Notes under the pieces: generated by a model
Database searches by the model: none
What the model was told of the DNA's origin: nothing
What the model saw: the letters and a program-made list of their open reading frames with translations, nothing else
Assembly (NCBI GenBank): GCA_029243385.1
Contig: JAQWSC010000008.1
Location: 1-45,611 of the forward strand
Length of the DNA stretch: 45,611 nucleotides
Reading direction: 5' to 3'
DNA from: Flavobacteriaceae bacterium
GTDB taxonomy: Bacteria; Bacteroidota; Bacteroidia; Flavobacteriales; Flavobacteriaceae
Position numbers and translations under genes: made by a program
Shown: piece after piece, positions 8,413 through 15,991 of the stretch
Position numbering within the stretch: the first letter of the stretch is position 1
Layout: each line of letters begins with the position of its first letter

Positions 8413-8966
8413 TTGTTACTTAAAACAATCTTTTTTAGTGGTTCTGCACTTGTTTCAAATTCATTTTTTGTAATTATTCCTATATCAAGTAATTCCTTTA
8501 ATTTTATTAATTCTTTTCTTGCTTGCTCTTTAGACATAGTGAAATTACCATCTTCATTAGTTATAGTAAAATTTAATGTTACCACTCTACTTTTCATTTT
8601 CATTAGTGCGCCTACAACCAATAAGTCAGTGTTTGGTTTTACAATATTGGGTCGTGTTTCATTTAATAAAGCAAAAGCGCCAATTTCAGCATCAGTTGGT
8701 AAATTAATATTTTGCCTATCAATATTAATAATTTTAAAATTGTAATTATTTAATTTACAAAATTCAATAATCTTGTCTCTTCCAAATTTTTCGAGTTTTT
8801 TATATGAAGTAAATGAAGAGCCTTTTTTGGTAACTTTAATTGTAAATTGAGAATTCCCGGTACTTACTATTTTGTTAAATACATTGTTATTGACTGCTTT
8901 ATTAAAACTTTCGTCTTGTGCAAAAAGAAATGCTGGTGCCATGAGCAATAAAAACAGTTTTTTCAT
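8409..8966 (-). CDS. Exported protein with C-terminal SHOCT-like module, 185 aa
   Basis: Signal peptide MKKLFLLLMAPAFLFAQ. The middle (about residues 35-130) is a mixed alpha/beta domain of unknown family with TIKVTKKGSSFTSYKKLEKFGRD and a DLLVVGALM strand. The last 35 residues (IKLKELLDIGIITKNEFETS) match the short SHOCT pattern: a helix ending in Leu-x-x-x-Gly-Ile-Ile-Thr, then Asn/Glu-Glu-Phe, a module known to mediate oligomerisation. A TACTTTTG promoter box lies 17 nt upstream of the ATG. It lies in a run of unrelated small exported genes separated by repeated remnants. Confidence 0.65.
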   Translation of the reverse strand: MKKLFLLLMAPAFLFAQDESFNKAVNNNVFNKIVSTGNSQFTIKVTKKGSSFTSYKKLEKFGRDKIIEFCKLNNYNFKIINIDRQNINLPTDAEIGAFALLNETRPNIVKPNTDLLVVGALMKMKSRVVTLNFTITNEDGNFTMSKEQARKELIKLKELLDIGIITKNEFETSAEPLKKIVLSNN

Positions 8967-8983
8967 AAAAATTGGTTTTGCAA

Positions 8984-8991
8984 CAAAAGTA
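8984..8991 (-). promoter_or_regulatory. Promoter -7 box TACTTTTG for the SHOCT-like gene
   Basis: Matches the Bacteroidota TAnnTTTG box and ends 17 nt before the start codon. A clear -33 TTG is not visible. Confidence 0.55.
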
Positions 8992-9004
8992 ATTATTTCT
9001 TTTT

Positions 9005-9055
9005 AGAAAATTAGAAGTAGCAGGACTAAAGGAGGCTGATATGCCTATAGTTTAG
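9005..9055 (+). pseudogene. Copy B of the repeated C-terminal coding remnant
   Basis: The plus strand encodes RKLEVAGLKEADMPIV then stop. It aligns with copy C (11 of 17 positions identical, most others conservative), which points to a protein-coding origin. There is no start codon and a stop lies shortly upstream, so this is the 3' end of a lost gene. It overlaps the last codon of the minus-strand TPR gene. Confidence 0.5.
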
Positions 9056-9549
9056 TTACATTCATTTTCTACCCATTGAGGGACTGCAATGTTTTGAATT
9101 TCAGCAGCTTTTCTCCAGTCGTCACAAGAGCCATTTGAGTCACCAAGATTTTTTTTAGAATCTCCTCGTGCCTGATATGCATCATAATCATTGGGTGAAA
9201 TTTCAATGCATTTAGTGTAATCTGAAATTGCACCATAAAAATCCTTTATTCCAAATTTAGAATTTGCGCGGTCAAAATAATAATCCGGGTCATCGGGCTC
9301 AAGTGATATTGCTTGGTTGAAATCAAGAATTGCACCAGCATCATCTCCTAAGCCTGCTTTTGAACCTGCTCTAAAATAATACACAATAGAATACTCTCCA
9401 AACTCTAGAGCTTTTGTGAAATCTGCTATTGCACTATAATAATCTTCTGCTTGAAACTTGTCCAAGCCACTATTGTAATATTCTTCAGCTGTCTGCCCAA
9501 AAGAGCTGAATGAAATTAATAAAGTAAATGTTAGTAATAAGTTTTTCAT
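9052..9549 (-). CDS. Exported tetratricopeptide-repeat protein, 165 aa
   Basis: The start is placed at MKNLLLTFTLLISFSSFGQ, which makes a clean signal peptide, rather than six codons upstream. Three to four TPR units follow (AEEYYNSGLDKFQAEDYYSA, then YFRAGSKAGLGDDAGA, DYYFDRANSKFGIKDFYGA, DAYQARGDSKKNLGDSNG). The protein closes with a short C-terminal segment containing a Cys pair (SCDDW and NECN) that may form a disulfide. TPRs bind other proteins; the partner is unknown. A TACATTTG promoter box lies upstream. Confidence 0.75.
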   Translation of the reverse strand: MKNLLLTFTLLISFSSFGQTAEEYYNSGLDKFQAEDYYSAIADFTKALEFGEYSIVYYFRAGSKAGLGDDAGAILDFNQAISLEPDDPDYYFDRANSKFGIKDFYGAISDYTKCIEISPNDYDAYQARGDSKKNLGDSNGSCDDWRKAAEIQNIAVPQWVENECN

Positions 9550-9564
9550 TATATGTAGTTTATT

Positions 9565-9572
9565 CAAATGTA
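9565..9572 (-). promoter_or_regulatory. Promoter -7 box TACATTTG for the TPR gene
   Basis: Exact TAnnTTTG match, 15 nt from the chosen ATG. Its position favours the downstream start MKNLLL over the upstream ATG, which would overlap the box. Confidence 0.6.
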
Positions 9573-9586
9573 TAAAATATTAGTTT

Positions 9587-9603
9587 AACCTACTTAAGAG
9601 GTT
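9587..9603. promoter_or_regulatory. Inverted repeat AACCT-N7-AGGTT upstream of the TPR gene
   Basis: Lies about 15 bp upstream of the -7 box. Its left arm, AACCTACTTAA, is repeated exactly upstream of the next lipoprotein gene, where it starts a longer palindrome. It could be a shared operator or a shared duplicated promoter region. Confidence 0.35.
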
Positions 9604-9650
9604 TAGAAATGGCTGAACTAAAAGAAGAAGATATGCCTATGGTTTGTTGA
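9597..9650 (+). pseudogene. Copy C of the repeated C-terminal coding remnant
   Basis: The plus strand encodes RGLEMAELKEEDMPMVC then stop. It is the best preserved of three copies, sitting directly against the 3' end of the minus-strand lipoprotein gene. The parent protein is not identified; the ending would suit a small cytosolic enzyme. Confidence 0.5.
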
Positions 9651-9651
9651 T

Positions 9652-10050
9652 TTATTGAAGTGTATAGAAGGCTTCATCTCCTGTTATTAGTATCTGTTTA
9701 ATACTGGTATTTGAGGATTTAATAAATTCATATTTATTAATGATACTGCCTAAAGTGATTTCAATAGAATATCTATTGCTATCTATTTCCTCGTGAACAT
9801 TAGTTTCAAAATTAGAGTCGCCATCGTACATATCCAATAGTGCCTTATTGCAAGATGTAAAAGACGCTATTGTACAGAAGTCATTTGTTTTAAATTCGTA
9901 TCCTACAGGTAACACTTGTCCTGAAATCTCCTGTAAATAAACACCTTGTATCCAAGATGGGGGATTTATGCCAGTCGCGGAATTTGAACCATCATCATTA
10001 CTCGAACAACCTAAAATTAACAAAAAAAAGATTAGTAAAAAGTATTTCAT
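9652..10050 (-). CDS. Hypothetical lipoprotein, 132 aa
   Basis: Signal MKYFLLIFFLLILGC with the lipobox Cys at residue 15 and an SSNDDGSN linker, typical of an outer-membrane lipoprotein in this phylum. The mature part has two Cys about 8 residues apart (FCTIASFTSC) and several beta-strands (NRYSIEITLGSIINKYEFI), compatible with a small lipocalin-like barrel. This is a family-level guess only. The promoter box is almost on top of the ATG, so the mRNA is probably leaderless. Confidence 0.7.
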   Translation of the reverse strand: MKYFLLIFFLLILGCSSNDDGSNSATGINPPSWIQGVYLQEISGQVLPVGYEFKTNDFCTIASFTSCNKALLDMYDGDSNFETNVHEEIDSNRYSIEITLGSIINKYEFIKSSNTSIKQILITGDEAFYTLQ

Positions 10051-10054
10051 AGCA

Positions 10055-10062
10055 CAAATATA
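10055..10062 (-). promoter_or_regulatory. Promoter -7 box TATATTTG, probably giving a leaderless mRNA
   Basis: Only 4 nt separate the final G of the box from the ATG. Transcription in Bacteroidota starts a few nt after this box, so the start codon would be at or near +1. Confidence 0.55.
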
Positions 10063-10084
10063 ACCTACTTAATTATAGTAGGTT
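10062..10084. promoter_or_regulatory. Perfect inverted repeat AACCTACT-N7-AGTAGGTT
   Basis: Eight-bp arms around a 7-nt spacer, directly abutting the -7 box of the 132-residue lipoprotein gene. It shares AACCTACTTAA with the repeat before the TPR gene. Operator is the simplest reading. Confidence 0.45.
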
Positions 10085-10446
10085 TTTCAAAATTAATTTT
10101 TTTCAAAAAGTGCAGCATTTTTAATTTAAAACCGAACATATCTAACCTGTATTCAATTTGTAACTTTATATTGTTTTTAAAGACATAAAAAATATTTAGT
10201 GATTTAAATATATAAACACATATTTAGAATGGCGTCTGAAACGCCTAATTATATTTTTTAGAGTTAATTAGTTAACCACTACCCACCAAAGTTACAAGTT
10301 TTTAAGATATTTTGAAATCAGAAGTTATTAAAGATTTATAGACTTTTTGTTGATAAATCTACAATATAAAAACATTATAAAATTACTTAAACACAACCAA
10401 TACAGTTCCTCTATAAATCACTTTATTTTTAAACTTAACAGGATGT
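10085..10446. other. Gene-free AT-rich stretch
   Basis: About 360 bp with no ORF worth calling. The only structure seen is a small hairpin GGCGT-CTGAA-ACGCC at 10231-10245. It may be the edge of an old integrated element that reaches to tRNA-Asn. Confidence 0.4.
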
Positions 10447-10764
10447 TTAAAGCTTTCTATGACAGCTTCTCTGGGATTGGTTATCAATAGCATCTTCTAT
10501 TTGTTTGTCTGTGTGGTTGTTTAGTTGTTTAAGTATATCTATCTCTAAAACATTTGTAGATTCTATTTCCAAAGGTGCTTTAGAAACTACATAAGGAATT
10601 CCTAATTGAAGTAATTTTAATTGTTGATTAATAGACAACTCATTAATGTCTATAGCGTTTATAGTTTCGTTTAATATAAGGGCTAACTTTTGTTTTACTT
10701 GAATACCAACTTTATTGGGTGTTCCTTTCTTTCGTCCTCCATATTTCTTTCCTGTTGTATTCAT
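10447..10764 (-). CDS. Small protein of mobile-element type, 105 aa
   Basis: Begins MNTTGKKYGGRKKGTPNKVG. The GGRKKGTPNK signature is typical of small DNA-associated proteins found in Bacteroidota prophages and integrative elements (DUF5681-like). The middle is helical (NETINAIDINELSINQQLKLLQLGIPYVVSKAPLEIES), as in those relatives, and the last 20 residues are basic. No neighbouring phage or conjugation gene is present, so it looks like a survivor of a decayed element inserted downstream of tRNA-Asn. Function unknown. Confidence 0.55.
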   Translation of the reverse strand: MNTTGKKYGGRKKGTPNKVGIQVKQKLALILNETINAIDINELSINQQLKLLQLGIPYVVSKAPLEIESTNVLEIDILKQLNNHTDKQIEDAIDNQSQRSCHRKL

Positions 10765-11318
10765 ATCTATTTTAAACTATTTTAGATTTTCTTTCACTTA
10801 AACATCTGCCCCTAAGGGCACTTTCACAGTATGTTCTTCTCCTAACTTCATTAAAAAAGATATTGCTATCTATTAATGAAGAACCCTCCATCAAAATCAA
10901 GGCAGAAAACCTATTCACGCGGTGTCTATTACTACTGACACAGGAAAAACTGCTACGCTTACCCACTTACGTACTCTATTCGAGTTTATTGTGTCAAACC
11001 TTATTGGGAAGTTAAAGGTTTATTATAGAAAATATCTTGGTTTTCTAAACACATTTAGATGATTCTATGTGCCAAGTCTAATCATCTTATTTATATAACG
11101 TAAAGAAAAAGTGATTTTGCGTTTTTGATGAAAAAAAATGACTCCGGAAGCTCAGTCGGATTGGAACAATACGGGTTGGGAAAACAACTAAAAGCGAAAA
11201 GAACAGAAATGTCTGTCAATTGTCTGTCAAATTTTATATGTTTACAGCGTTCTTTGATGTCTTTTAGTATCAAGTGAGGAAATTCTAATACGGGTTTTCA
11301 CAACTGGTTAGAGCGCAT
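10765..11318. other. Gene-poor remnant DNA between the small mobile-type gene and tRNA-Asn
   Basis: No convincing gene. Several structures suggest broken mobile DNA: a 10-bp direct repeat AATACGGGTT at 11168-11177 and 11287-11296; a D-arm-like tRNA fragment CTGGTTAGAGC near 11304; another at about 11148 (GCTCAGTCGG); and inverted repeat GATGATT...AATCATC near 11057-11086. The two short ORFs here have odd composition and no homology signal. Confidence 0.4.
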
Positions 11319-11345
11319 AAAAAAAGGCTTACATCTCTGTAAACC
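11319..11345 (-). terminator. Rho-independent terminator after tRNA-Asn
   Basis: On the minus strand: GGTTTACA-GAGA-TGTAAGCC followed by seven T. The 8-bp stem has one G-U pair. It starts 7 nt past the tRNA discriminator base. Confidence 0.85.
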
Positions 11346-11351
11346 TCTTTG

Positions 11352-11425
11352 CTCCCCCTCAAGGACTCGAACCTTGGACCCTCTGATTAACAGTCAGATG
11401 CTCTAACCAACTGAGCTAAGGAGGA
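11352..11425 (-). tRNA. tRNA-Asn (anticodon GTT)
   Basis: A full cloverleaf can be drawn: acceptor TCCTCCT/AGGGGGA with one G-U; D-arm GCTC...GAGC; anticodon arm TCTGA-CTGTTAA-TCAGA, giving anticodon GTT; and T-arm CAAGG-TTCGAGT-CCTTG. The discriminator is G. The CCA end is not encoded, so it must be added after transcription. It has its own promoter box and terminator. Confidence 0.95.
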
Positions 11426-11443
11426 AGTTGCTTTTAGCGTTGG

Positions 11444-11451
11444 CAAATATA
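11444..11451 (-). promoter_or_regulatory. Promoter -7 box TATATTTG for tRNA-Asn
   Basis: Exact TAnnTTTG match, 18 nt before the mature 5' end of the tRNA. Confidence 0.6.
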
Positions 11452-11491
11452 AACGTTTATTTGATGCTATAAAATAGTTTTGAAAAAATAT

Positions 11492-12811
11492 TTACCCAAA
11501 AATAGCTCGGTAAATATCATTTCCATTGGCAAACAATACCAACGCAATCAACAAGAAAAACCCAAGCATCTGTGCATACTCCATAAATTTATCGTTGGGT
11601 TTGCGACCTGTAATTATTTCATACATCAAAAACATAACGTGTCCGCCGTCCAACGCTGGAATGGGCAATACATTCATAAATGCTAAAATGATCGATATAA
11701 AAGCGGTATTGGCCCAAAAGGCTTGCCAGTTCCACGTAGCTGGAAACAAGTTTCCAATAGCACCAAAACCACCCATTTGAGTAGCTCCTTTTTTGGTAAA
11801 AACATAACTAAACTGGGCTACGTAATCGTGCAATGTCCAATATCCCATCTCAAATCCTTTGGAAATGCTTTCCAAAAAACTGTATTTTAAATGTTGAACT
11901 TTCAAAGTAGTAGGATCAAAACCAATTCCAATCATTTTTTGAGCGTTCAAATCAGAAATAATCGTCACAGACTCGTTTCCTCGAAACACCTCCAAACTAA
12001 CTTGATTTTCTTCCGAAGCCTGAACAATATCTTTCAGTTGCGTATTTGGCGATAAAGGCAATCCGTTAGCTCTCACAATCTGATCACCAACCAATAGCCC
12101 TGCTTTTTCAGCCGGAGAACCAACCCCAACCGAATCCACAATATATTCAATTAACGGAGAAAATGGCGTCATTACGCCTTGTTCAAACATTTGATTTCCT
12201 AACGAAGACGGAACACTCAATGTTTCTGTCAATCCATCCTGGTGGCGTACACGAATTTGTTGAATGTCTCGTAAAAACAAAAATCGATTGATGTCCAAAA
12301 CATTTTCCAACGGCGCTCCATCAACTTCTAAAATTTGATCTCCATCCTGAAAGCCATACGGCTCTATAATCTCAGATACCGCAAATCCCGCAGGTAAATC
12401 GTTTTGAGTAACCACATTTTTACCCCAAACAAACACAATCATCATATAAATCAAAAATCCTAAGACCAAATTAACGGTTACACCGCCCAACATGATGATA
12501 AGACGTTGCCAAGCCGGTTTGGAACGAAATTCCCAAGGTTGAGGAGGCTGTTTCATTTGCTCGGTATCCATACTTTCGTCAATCATACCTGCAATTTTTA
12601 CATATCCTCCCAACGGAAGCCAACCGATTCCATATACGGTTTCACCAATTTTCTTTTTAAACAATGAAAACTTTACATCAAAAAATAAATAAAACTTCTC
12701 AACGCGGGTTTTGAATAACTTTGCTGGGATAAAATGTCCCAACTCATGAAGTACAATCAAGATAGAAAGACTCAAAAGAAGTTGGATGGCTTTAACAAAA
12801 AATGGGCTCAT
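11492..12811 (-). CDS. rseP: RseP-type site-2 zinc metalloprotease, 439 aa
   Basis: An inner-membrane protease that cleaves transmembrane anchors of signalling proteins. The start is set at MSPFFVKAIQLLL because this puts the zinc motif HELGH at residues 22-26 of the first helix, as in the family; the longer in-frame start adds an unlikely 23 residues. Other marks: the GGYVKIAGM loop, two PDZ-like domains (about 145-200 and 225-290, the second with SPAEKAGLLVGDQIVRANG) and the third metal-ligand motif NVLPIPALDGGH near residues 380-391. All catalytic residues are present. Divergent from the SCO1 gene. The partner anti-sigma factor is not in this window. Confidence 0.93.
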   Translation of the reverse strand: MSPFFVKAIQLLLSLSILIVLHELGHFIPAKLFKTRVEKFYLFFDVKFSLFKKKIGETVYGIGWLPLGGYVKIAGMIDESMDTEQMKQPPQPWEFRSKPAWQRLIIMLGGVTVNLVLGFLIYMMIVFVWGKNVVTQNDLPAGFAVSEIIEPYGFQDGDQILEVDGAPLENVLDINRFLFLRDIQQIRVRHQDGLTETLSVPSSLGNQMFEQGVMTPFSPLIEYIVDSVGVGSPAEKAGLLVGDQIVRANGLPLSPNTQLKDIVQASEENQVSLEVFRGNESVTIISDLNAQKMIGIGFDPTTLKVQHLKYSFLESISKGFEMGYWTLHDYVAQFSYVFTKKGATQMGGFGAIGNLFPATWNWQAFWANTAFISIILAFMNVLPIPALDGGHVMFLMYEIITGRKPNDKFMEYAQMLGFFLLIALVLFANGNDIYRAIFG

Positions 12812-12900
12812 AGAATGAATTTCAGATGCCAAAAATACAGTTTTAGTACGGTTTAAAAAAAATAATAAAACAGAAAACAAAAACCCATTAAATTATCCAT

Positions 12901-12908
12901 TATTTTTG
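12901..12908 (+). promoter_or_regulatory. Promoter -7 box TATTTTTG for the SCO1 gene
   Basis: Exact TAnnTTTG match, 19 nt before the ATG. Confidence 0.55.
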
Positions 12909-12927
12909 CAGTTCAAACCGTTGGAAT

Positions 12928-13602
12928 ATGATACAGTTTTTTGAAAAATACAAACGATTTGCAGGCATAATGATTGTTGTTTCTGCCATTATCATCGTCT
13001 TGTTTTACAGAGCATTAAAGCCGATTCCTGTACTTCCTATTTATCAACCTGCCATGGTAGCTACTGAATTGGTTGATGAAGAACTGCAACACATAAAAAA
13101 ATACCACCAAATTGCCGACTTTTCTTTTATCAATCAAAACGGCAAAACAATCACTCAAAATGATTACAAAGGATTTATCTACGTAGCCGATTTTTTCTTT
13201 ACTACCTGTCCGACTATCTGTCCTATAATGACCGACAATATGGTGTTTTTACAACAACAATTGACCGATATTCCCAATGTTAAACTACTTTCTCATACTG
13301 TCACTCCTGAAATTGATTCTGTACCTGTACTCAAAAAATATGCGCTCAAAAAGGGAGTGGATGATAGCCGCTGGAATTTAGTTACCGGTGAAAAAAAAGA
13401 AATCTATTCGTTGGCACGCGCTTCCTATATGGTAGTAAAAACATCCGTAGATGGAGGACCTTTTGATATGATTCACACCGAAAATTTTGTATTGGTTGAC
13501 CCTCAAGGAAGAATTCGAGGCTATTATGACGGCACCCAAACAGAGGCTATGCAAACCCTACTGAACGATATTGATGTTCTGCAGCAGGAACTCAAAAAAT
13601 AA
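12928..13602 (+). CDS. SCO1/SenC-family copper chaperone, 224 aa
   Basis: A membrane-anchored, thioredoxin-like protein that delivers copper to, or reduces, the CuA site of cytochrome c oxidase. It has an N-terminal transmembrane anchor (about 11-28), then the thioredoxin-like domain. The copper ligands are all there: Cys94 and Cys98 in TTCPTICP and His183 in DMIHTENF. The VDPQGRIRGYYDG strand-turn near the C-terminus is also typical. It lies just upstream of feoAB, but with its own promoter and another promoter box between, so co-transcription is not needed. Confidence 0.93.
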   Translation: MIQFFEKYKRFAGIMIVVSAIIIVLFYRALKPIPVLPIYQPAMVATELVDEELQHIKKYHQIADFSFINQNGKTITQNDYKGFIYVADFFFTTCPTICPIMTDNMVFLQQQLTDIPNVKLLSHTVTPEIDSVPVLKKYALKKGVDDSRWNLVTGEKKEIYSLARASYMVVKTSVDGGPFDMIHTENFVLVDPQGRIRGYYDGTQTEAMQTLLNDIDVLQQELKK

Positions 13603-13635
13603 ACAGGATATCATGGTTTATTTATTTCAAAACCT

Positions 13636-13643
13636 TACTTTTG
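13636..13643 (+). promoter_or_regulatory. Promoter -7 box TACTTTTG for feoAB
   Basis: Exact TAnnTTTG match, 29 nt upstream of the feoA start codon. Confidence 0.55.
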
Positions 13644-13672
13644 CTTCTTTAAAATCATTCTAAATAAAGAAG
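13644..13672. promoter_or_regulatory. Inverted repeat in the feoA leader
   Basis: CTTCTTTA-N13-TAAAGAAG fills the whole stretch between the promoter box and the TTG start codon. It could be an operator for an iron-responsive repressor, or an mRNA hairpin whose right arm lies directly on the start codon. Confidence 0.45.
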
Positions 13673-13906
13673 TTGACCCTAGCTGAGTTAAAAAGAGGAC
13701 AAATTGCAGTAATTGAAGAAATTGCTACAGATACCATTCCATTAAAATTGATTGAAATGGGTTGCTTACCAGGAAACACGGTTGAACTCATTCAACTGGC
13801 GCCTTTTAAAGATCCCATGTACTTAAACATTAACGGAAGTCACTTGGCTATTCGACGCGAAACAGCGTTTCATATTACCATCACTTCAAAATCGTCCGAT
13901 GAGTAA
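13673..13906 (+). CDS. feoA: FeoA, ferrous iron transport accessory protein, 77 aa
   Basis: A small cytosolic SH3-like protein that works with FeoB in Fe(II) uptake. It has the usual layout: TLAELKRGQIAVIEEI, then LIEMGCLPGNTVELI and HLAIRRETAFHITI. The start codon is TTG (the protein would begin MTLAEL); no ATG is available upstream in frame before the promoter box, and the length fits the family. The stop overlaps the feoB start by 8 nt, so the two are coupled. Confidence 0.9.
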   Translation: MTLAELKRGQIAVIEEIATDTIPLKLIEMGCLPGNTVELIQLAPFKDPMYLNINGSHLAIRRETAFHITITSKSSDE

Positions 13907-15989
13907 GCGTATCAACGTTGCGCTCATTGGCAATCCCAACACTGGTAAAACTTCAGTGTTTAATGAGCTAACTGGACTCAATCAAAAAGTAGGGAATTAC
14001 CCTGGAATCACTGTTGAAAAGAAAGAAGGAATTTGCAAACTTCAACGCGGGATCAAGGCGCACATTTTAGACCTTCCCGGAACTTACAGTCTCAACGCTT
14101 CTTCACTCGACGAAAGTGTCGTGATTGAATTGTTGCTCAATAAAAACGACAAAGACTATCCCGATGTGGCAGTTGTCATTTCAGAAGTAGAAAACCTAAA
14201 ACGAAACCTTTTGCTGTTTACCCAAATTAAAGATTTGGGCATCCCCACCCTATTGGTAATCAATATGTCGGATAGGATGACAAAAAAAGCAATCTCATTA
14301 GATATTGAACTGCTTGAGGAACAACTCAACACCAAAATCGCACTCGTAAGTTCTCGAAAAAAAACAGGAATTGACACCCTTAAAGAACTTATAATTTCAT
14401 ATAAAACATTATCAACAAAGCCTTGTTTGGATCTCTTTTCGATTGATACGAGTTACTTTGAAGGCTTGAAAAAAACATTCCCCAACCAATCGCTTTACAA
14501 ATTGTGGTTGGTCATTACTCAAGATGTCAATTTTGCCAATGTAGAACGAAAAAAAGTAGAAAGCACCACGGGTTTTATTACCCGATCTACTTCACACCTC
14601 AAGCGGCTACAACAAAAAGAAACCATTAAGCGGTACCAATTTATCAATGCTGTTTTAAAGGAAGCCTATCACGTTGATCCCGAAAATGCAACAGACTTGC
14701 GTTCAAAATTAGATCGGATTCTGATTCATAAATTTTGGGGGTATTTGATTTTCTTTGTGATTCTGTTAACGATTTTCCAAGCCATTTTTGACTGGAGTAG
14801 CATTCCTATGGATTGGATTGATGCTGGATTTGTTGCCATGAGTGAAGCCGTAAAGTCTTCGCTTCCACCAGGAATCTTTACCAATTTATTGGCAGAAGGA
14901 ATCATTCCTGGATTGGGCGGAATTGTGATTTTTATTCCTCAGATCGCCTTTTTATTTATGTTCATTTCTGTTTTGGAAGAAACAGGATATATGAGTCGCG
15001 TGGTATTCCTAATGGATCGTGTAATGAGACGTTACGGGCTAAGTGGAAAAAGCATCGTACCGCTTATCTCTGGAACTGCCTGTGCCATTCCTGCCATTAT
15101 GGCAACTCGAAATATTGAAAATTGGAAAGAAAGACTCATCACCATTTTGGTAACTCCTTTTACCACCTGTTCGGCACGACTGCCTGTATATTTAATTCTC
15201 ATTTCGTTGGTAATTCCGAATCAGCGGTTTTTGGGAATTAGTATTCAAGGACTCACGCTAATGGGACTCTACTTGATTGGTTTTGGAATGGCTATTTTGT
15301 CGGCGTCCATTCTAAATAAAACACTACATATTCAAAGCAAAACATTTTTTGTGGTCGAAATGCCCAATTACAAATTGCCTTTGCTGAAAAATGTAATTCT
15401 CACCATCATAGAAAAAACAAAATCTTTTGTTTTTGAAGCAGGTAAAATTATTTTGGCAATTTCTATTTTATTGTGGGTATTGGCCTCCAATGGTCCGGGC
15501 GAAAAATTCAACAATGCTGAAAAATACGTTATCTCAGCTTCTGTTGAGTCTGCTGATTTCTCAAATGAAGTGGCTGCTTTCAAGCTCGAACATTCTTATT
15601 TGGGATTGGTTGGAAAAGCTATAGAACCGGCAATTGCTCCCTTAGGCTACGATTGGAAAATTGGAATTGCTTTGGTTAGTTCGTTTGCAGCTCGCGAAGT
15701 TTTTGTCGGTACGCTGGCTACTATTTATAATGTGGGAAGTGATGAAGAAAACACCATTAAAAACAAAATGGCTACGGAAGTCAATGCCGCAGGTCACCCT
15801 GTTTTCAATTTGGCTTCGGGGATTTCTTTAATGCTTTTTTATGCCTTCGCTATGCAATGCATGAGCACGCTTGCCATCGTAAAAAAAGAAACTAATAGCT
15901 GGAAGTGGCCAAGCTTGCAATTAGTTATTATGACTTTTATTGCCTACATAACCGCCTTTGGGGCCTACCAAATTCTGAATCAATTATAA
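13899..15989 (+). CDS. feoB: FeoB, ferrous iron transporter, 696 aa
   Basis: An inner-membrane Fe(II) transporter with an N-terminal GTPase. The GTPase motifs are clear: G1 GNPNTGKT (11-18), a G2 Thr near 38, G3 DLPG (58-61), and G4 NMSD (122-125), a slight variant of the common NMxD. A helical GDI-like segment follows, then the membrane part from about residue 280 with the two gate regions (GLGGIVIFIPQIAFLF with the EETGYMSR loop, and LISGTACAIPAIMATR). The protein is complete. Coupled to feoA upstream and, 2 nt downstream, to the Cys-rich partner gene. Confidence 0.96.
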   Translation: MSKRINVALIGNPNTGKTSVFNELTGLNQKVGNYPGITVEKKEGICKLQRGIKAHILDLPGTYSLNASSLDESVVIELLLNKNDKDYPDVAVVISEVENLKRNLLLFTQIKDLGIPTLLVINMSDRMTKKAISLDIELLEEQLNTKIALVSSRKKTGIDTLKELIISYKTLSTKPCLDLFSIDTSYFEGLKKTFPNQSLYKLWLVITQDVNFANVERKKVESTTGFITRSTSHLKRLQQKETIKRYQFINAVLKEAYHVDPENATDLRSKLDRILIHKFWGYLIFFVILLTIFQAIFDWSSIPMDWIDAGFVAMSEAVKSSLPPGIFTNLLAEGIIPGLGGIVIFIPQIAFLFMFISVLEETGYMSRVVFLMDRVMRRYGLSGKSIVPLISGTACAIPAIMATRNIENWKERLITILVTPFTTCSARLPVYLILISLVIPNQRFLGISIQGLTLMGLYLIGFGMAILSASILNKTLHIQSKTFFVVEMPNYKLPLLKNVILTIIEKTKSFVFEAGKIILAISILLWVLASNGPGEKFNNAEKYVISASVESADFSNEVAAFKLEHSYLGLVGKAIEPAIAPLGYDWKIGIALVSSFAAREVFVGTLATIYNVGSDEENTIKNKMATEVNAAGHPVFNLASGISLMLFYAFAMQCMSTLAIVKKETNSWKWPSLQLVIMTFIAYITAFGAYQILNQL

Positions 15990-15991
15990 AT

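Noticed and set aside
8362-9650. Integron cassette array (repeats at gene ends)
   Set aside because: The repeats lack the paired RYYYAAC/GTTRRRY core sites and hairpin form of attC, and no integrase is present. Their amino-acid-level conservation fits coding remnants better.
10772-10966. 64-residue minus-strand ORF in the remnant region
   Set aside because: Odd Arg/Ser/Cys-rich composition, no signal peptide, no promoter box and no motif; the opposite strand is equally open. It looks like chance in decayed DNA.
11138-11180. Possible second tRNA (GCTCAGTCGG D-arm-like piece)
   Set aside because: No acceptor, anticodon or T-arm could be paired around it. At most a tRNA fragment.
11091-11273. 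60-residue minus-strand ORF and a 49-codon plus-strand frame starting near 11129
   Set aside because: The plus-strand frame reads GSSVGLEQ, the kind of peptide that arises by translating tRNA-like DNA. Neither frame has coding character.
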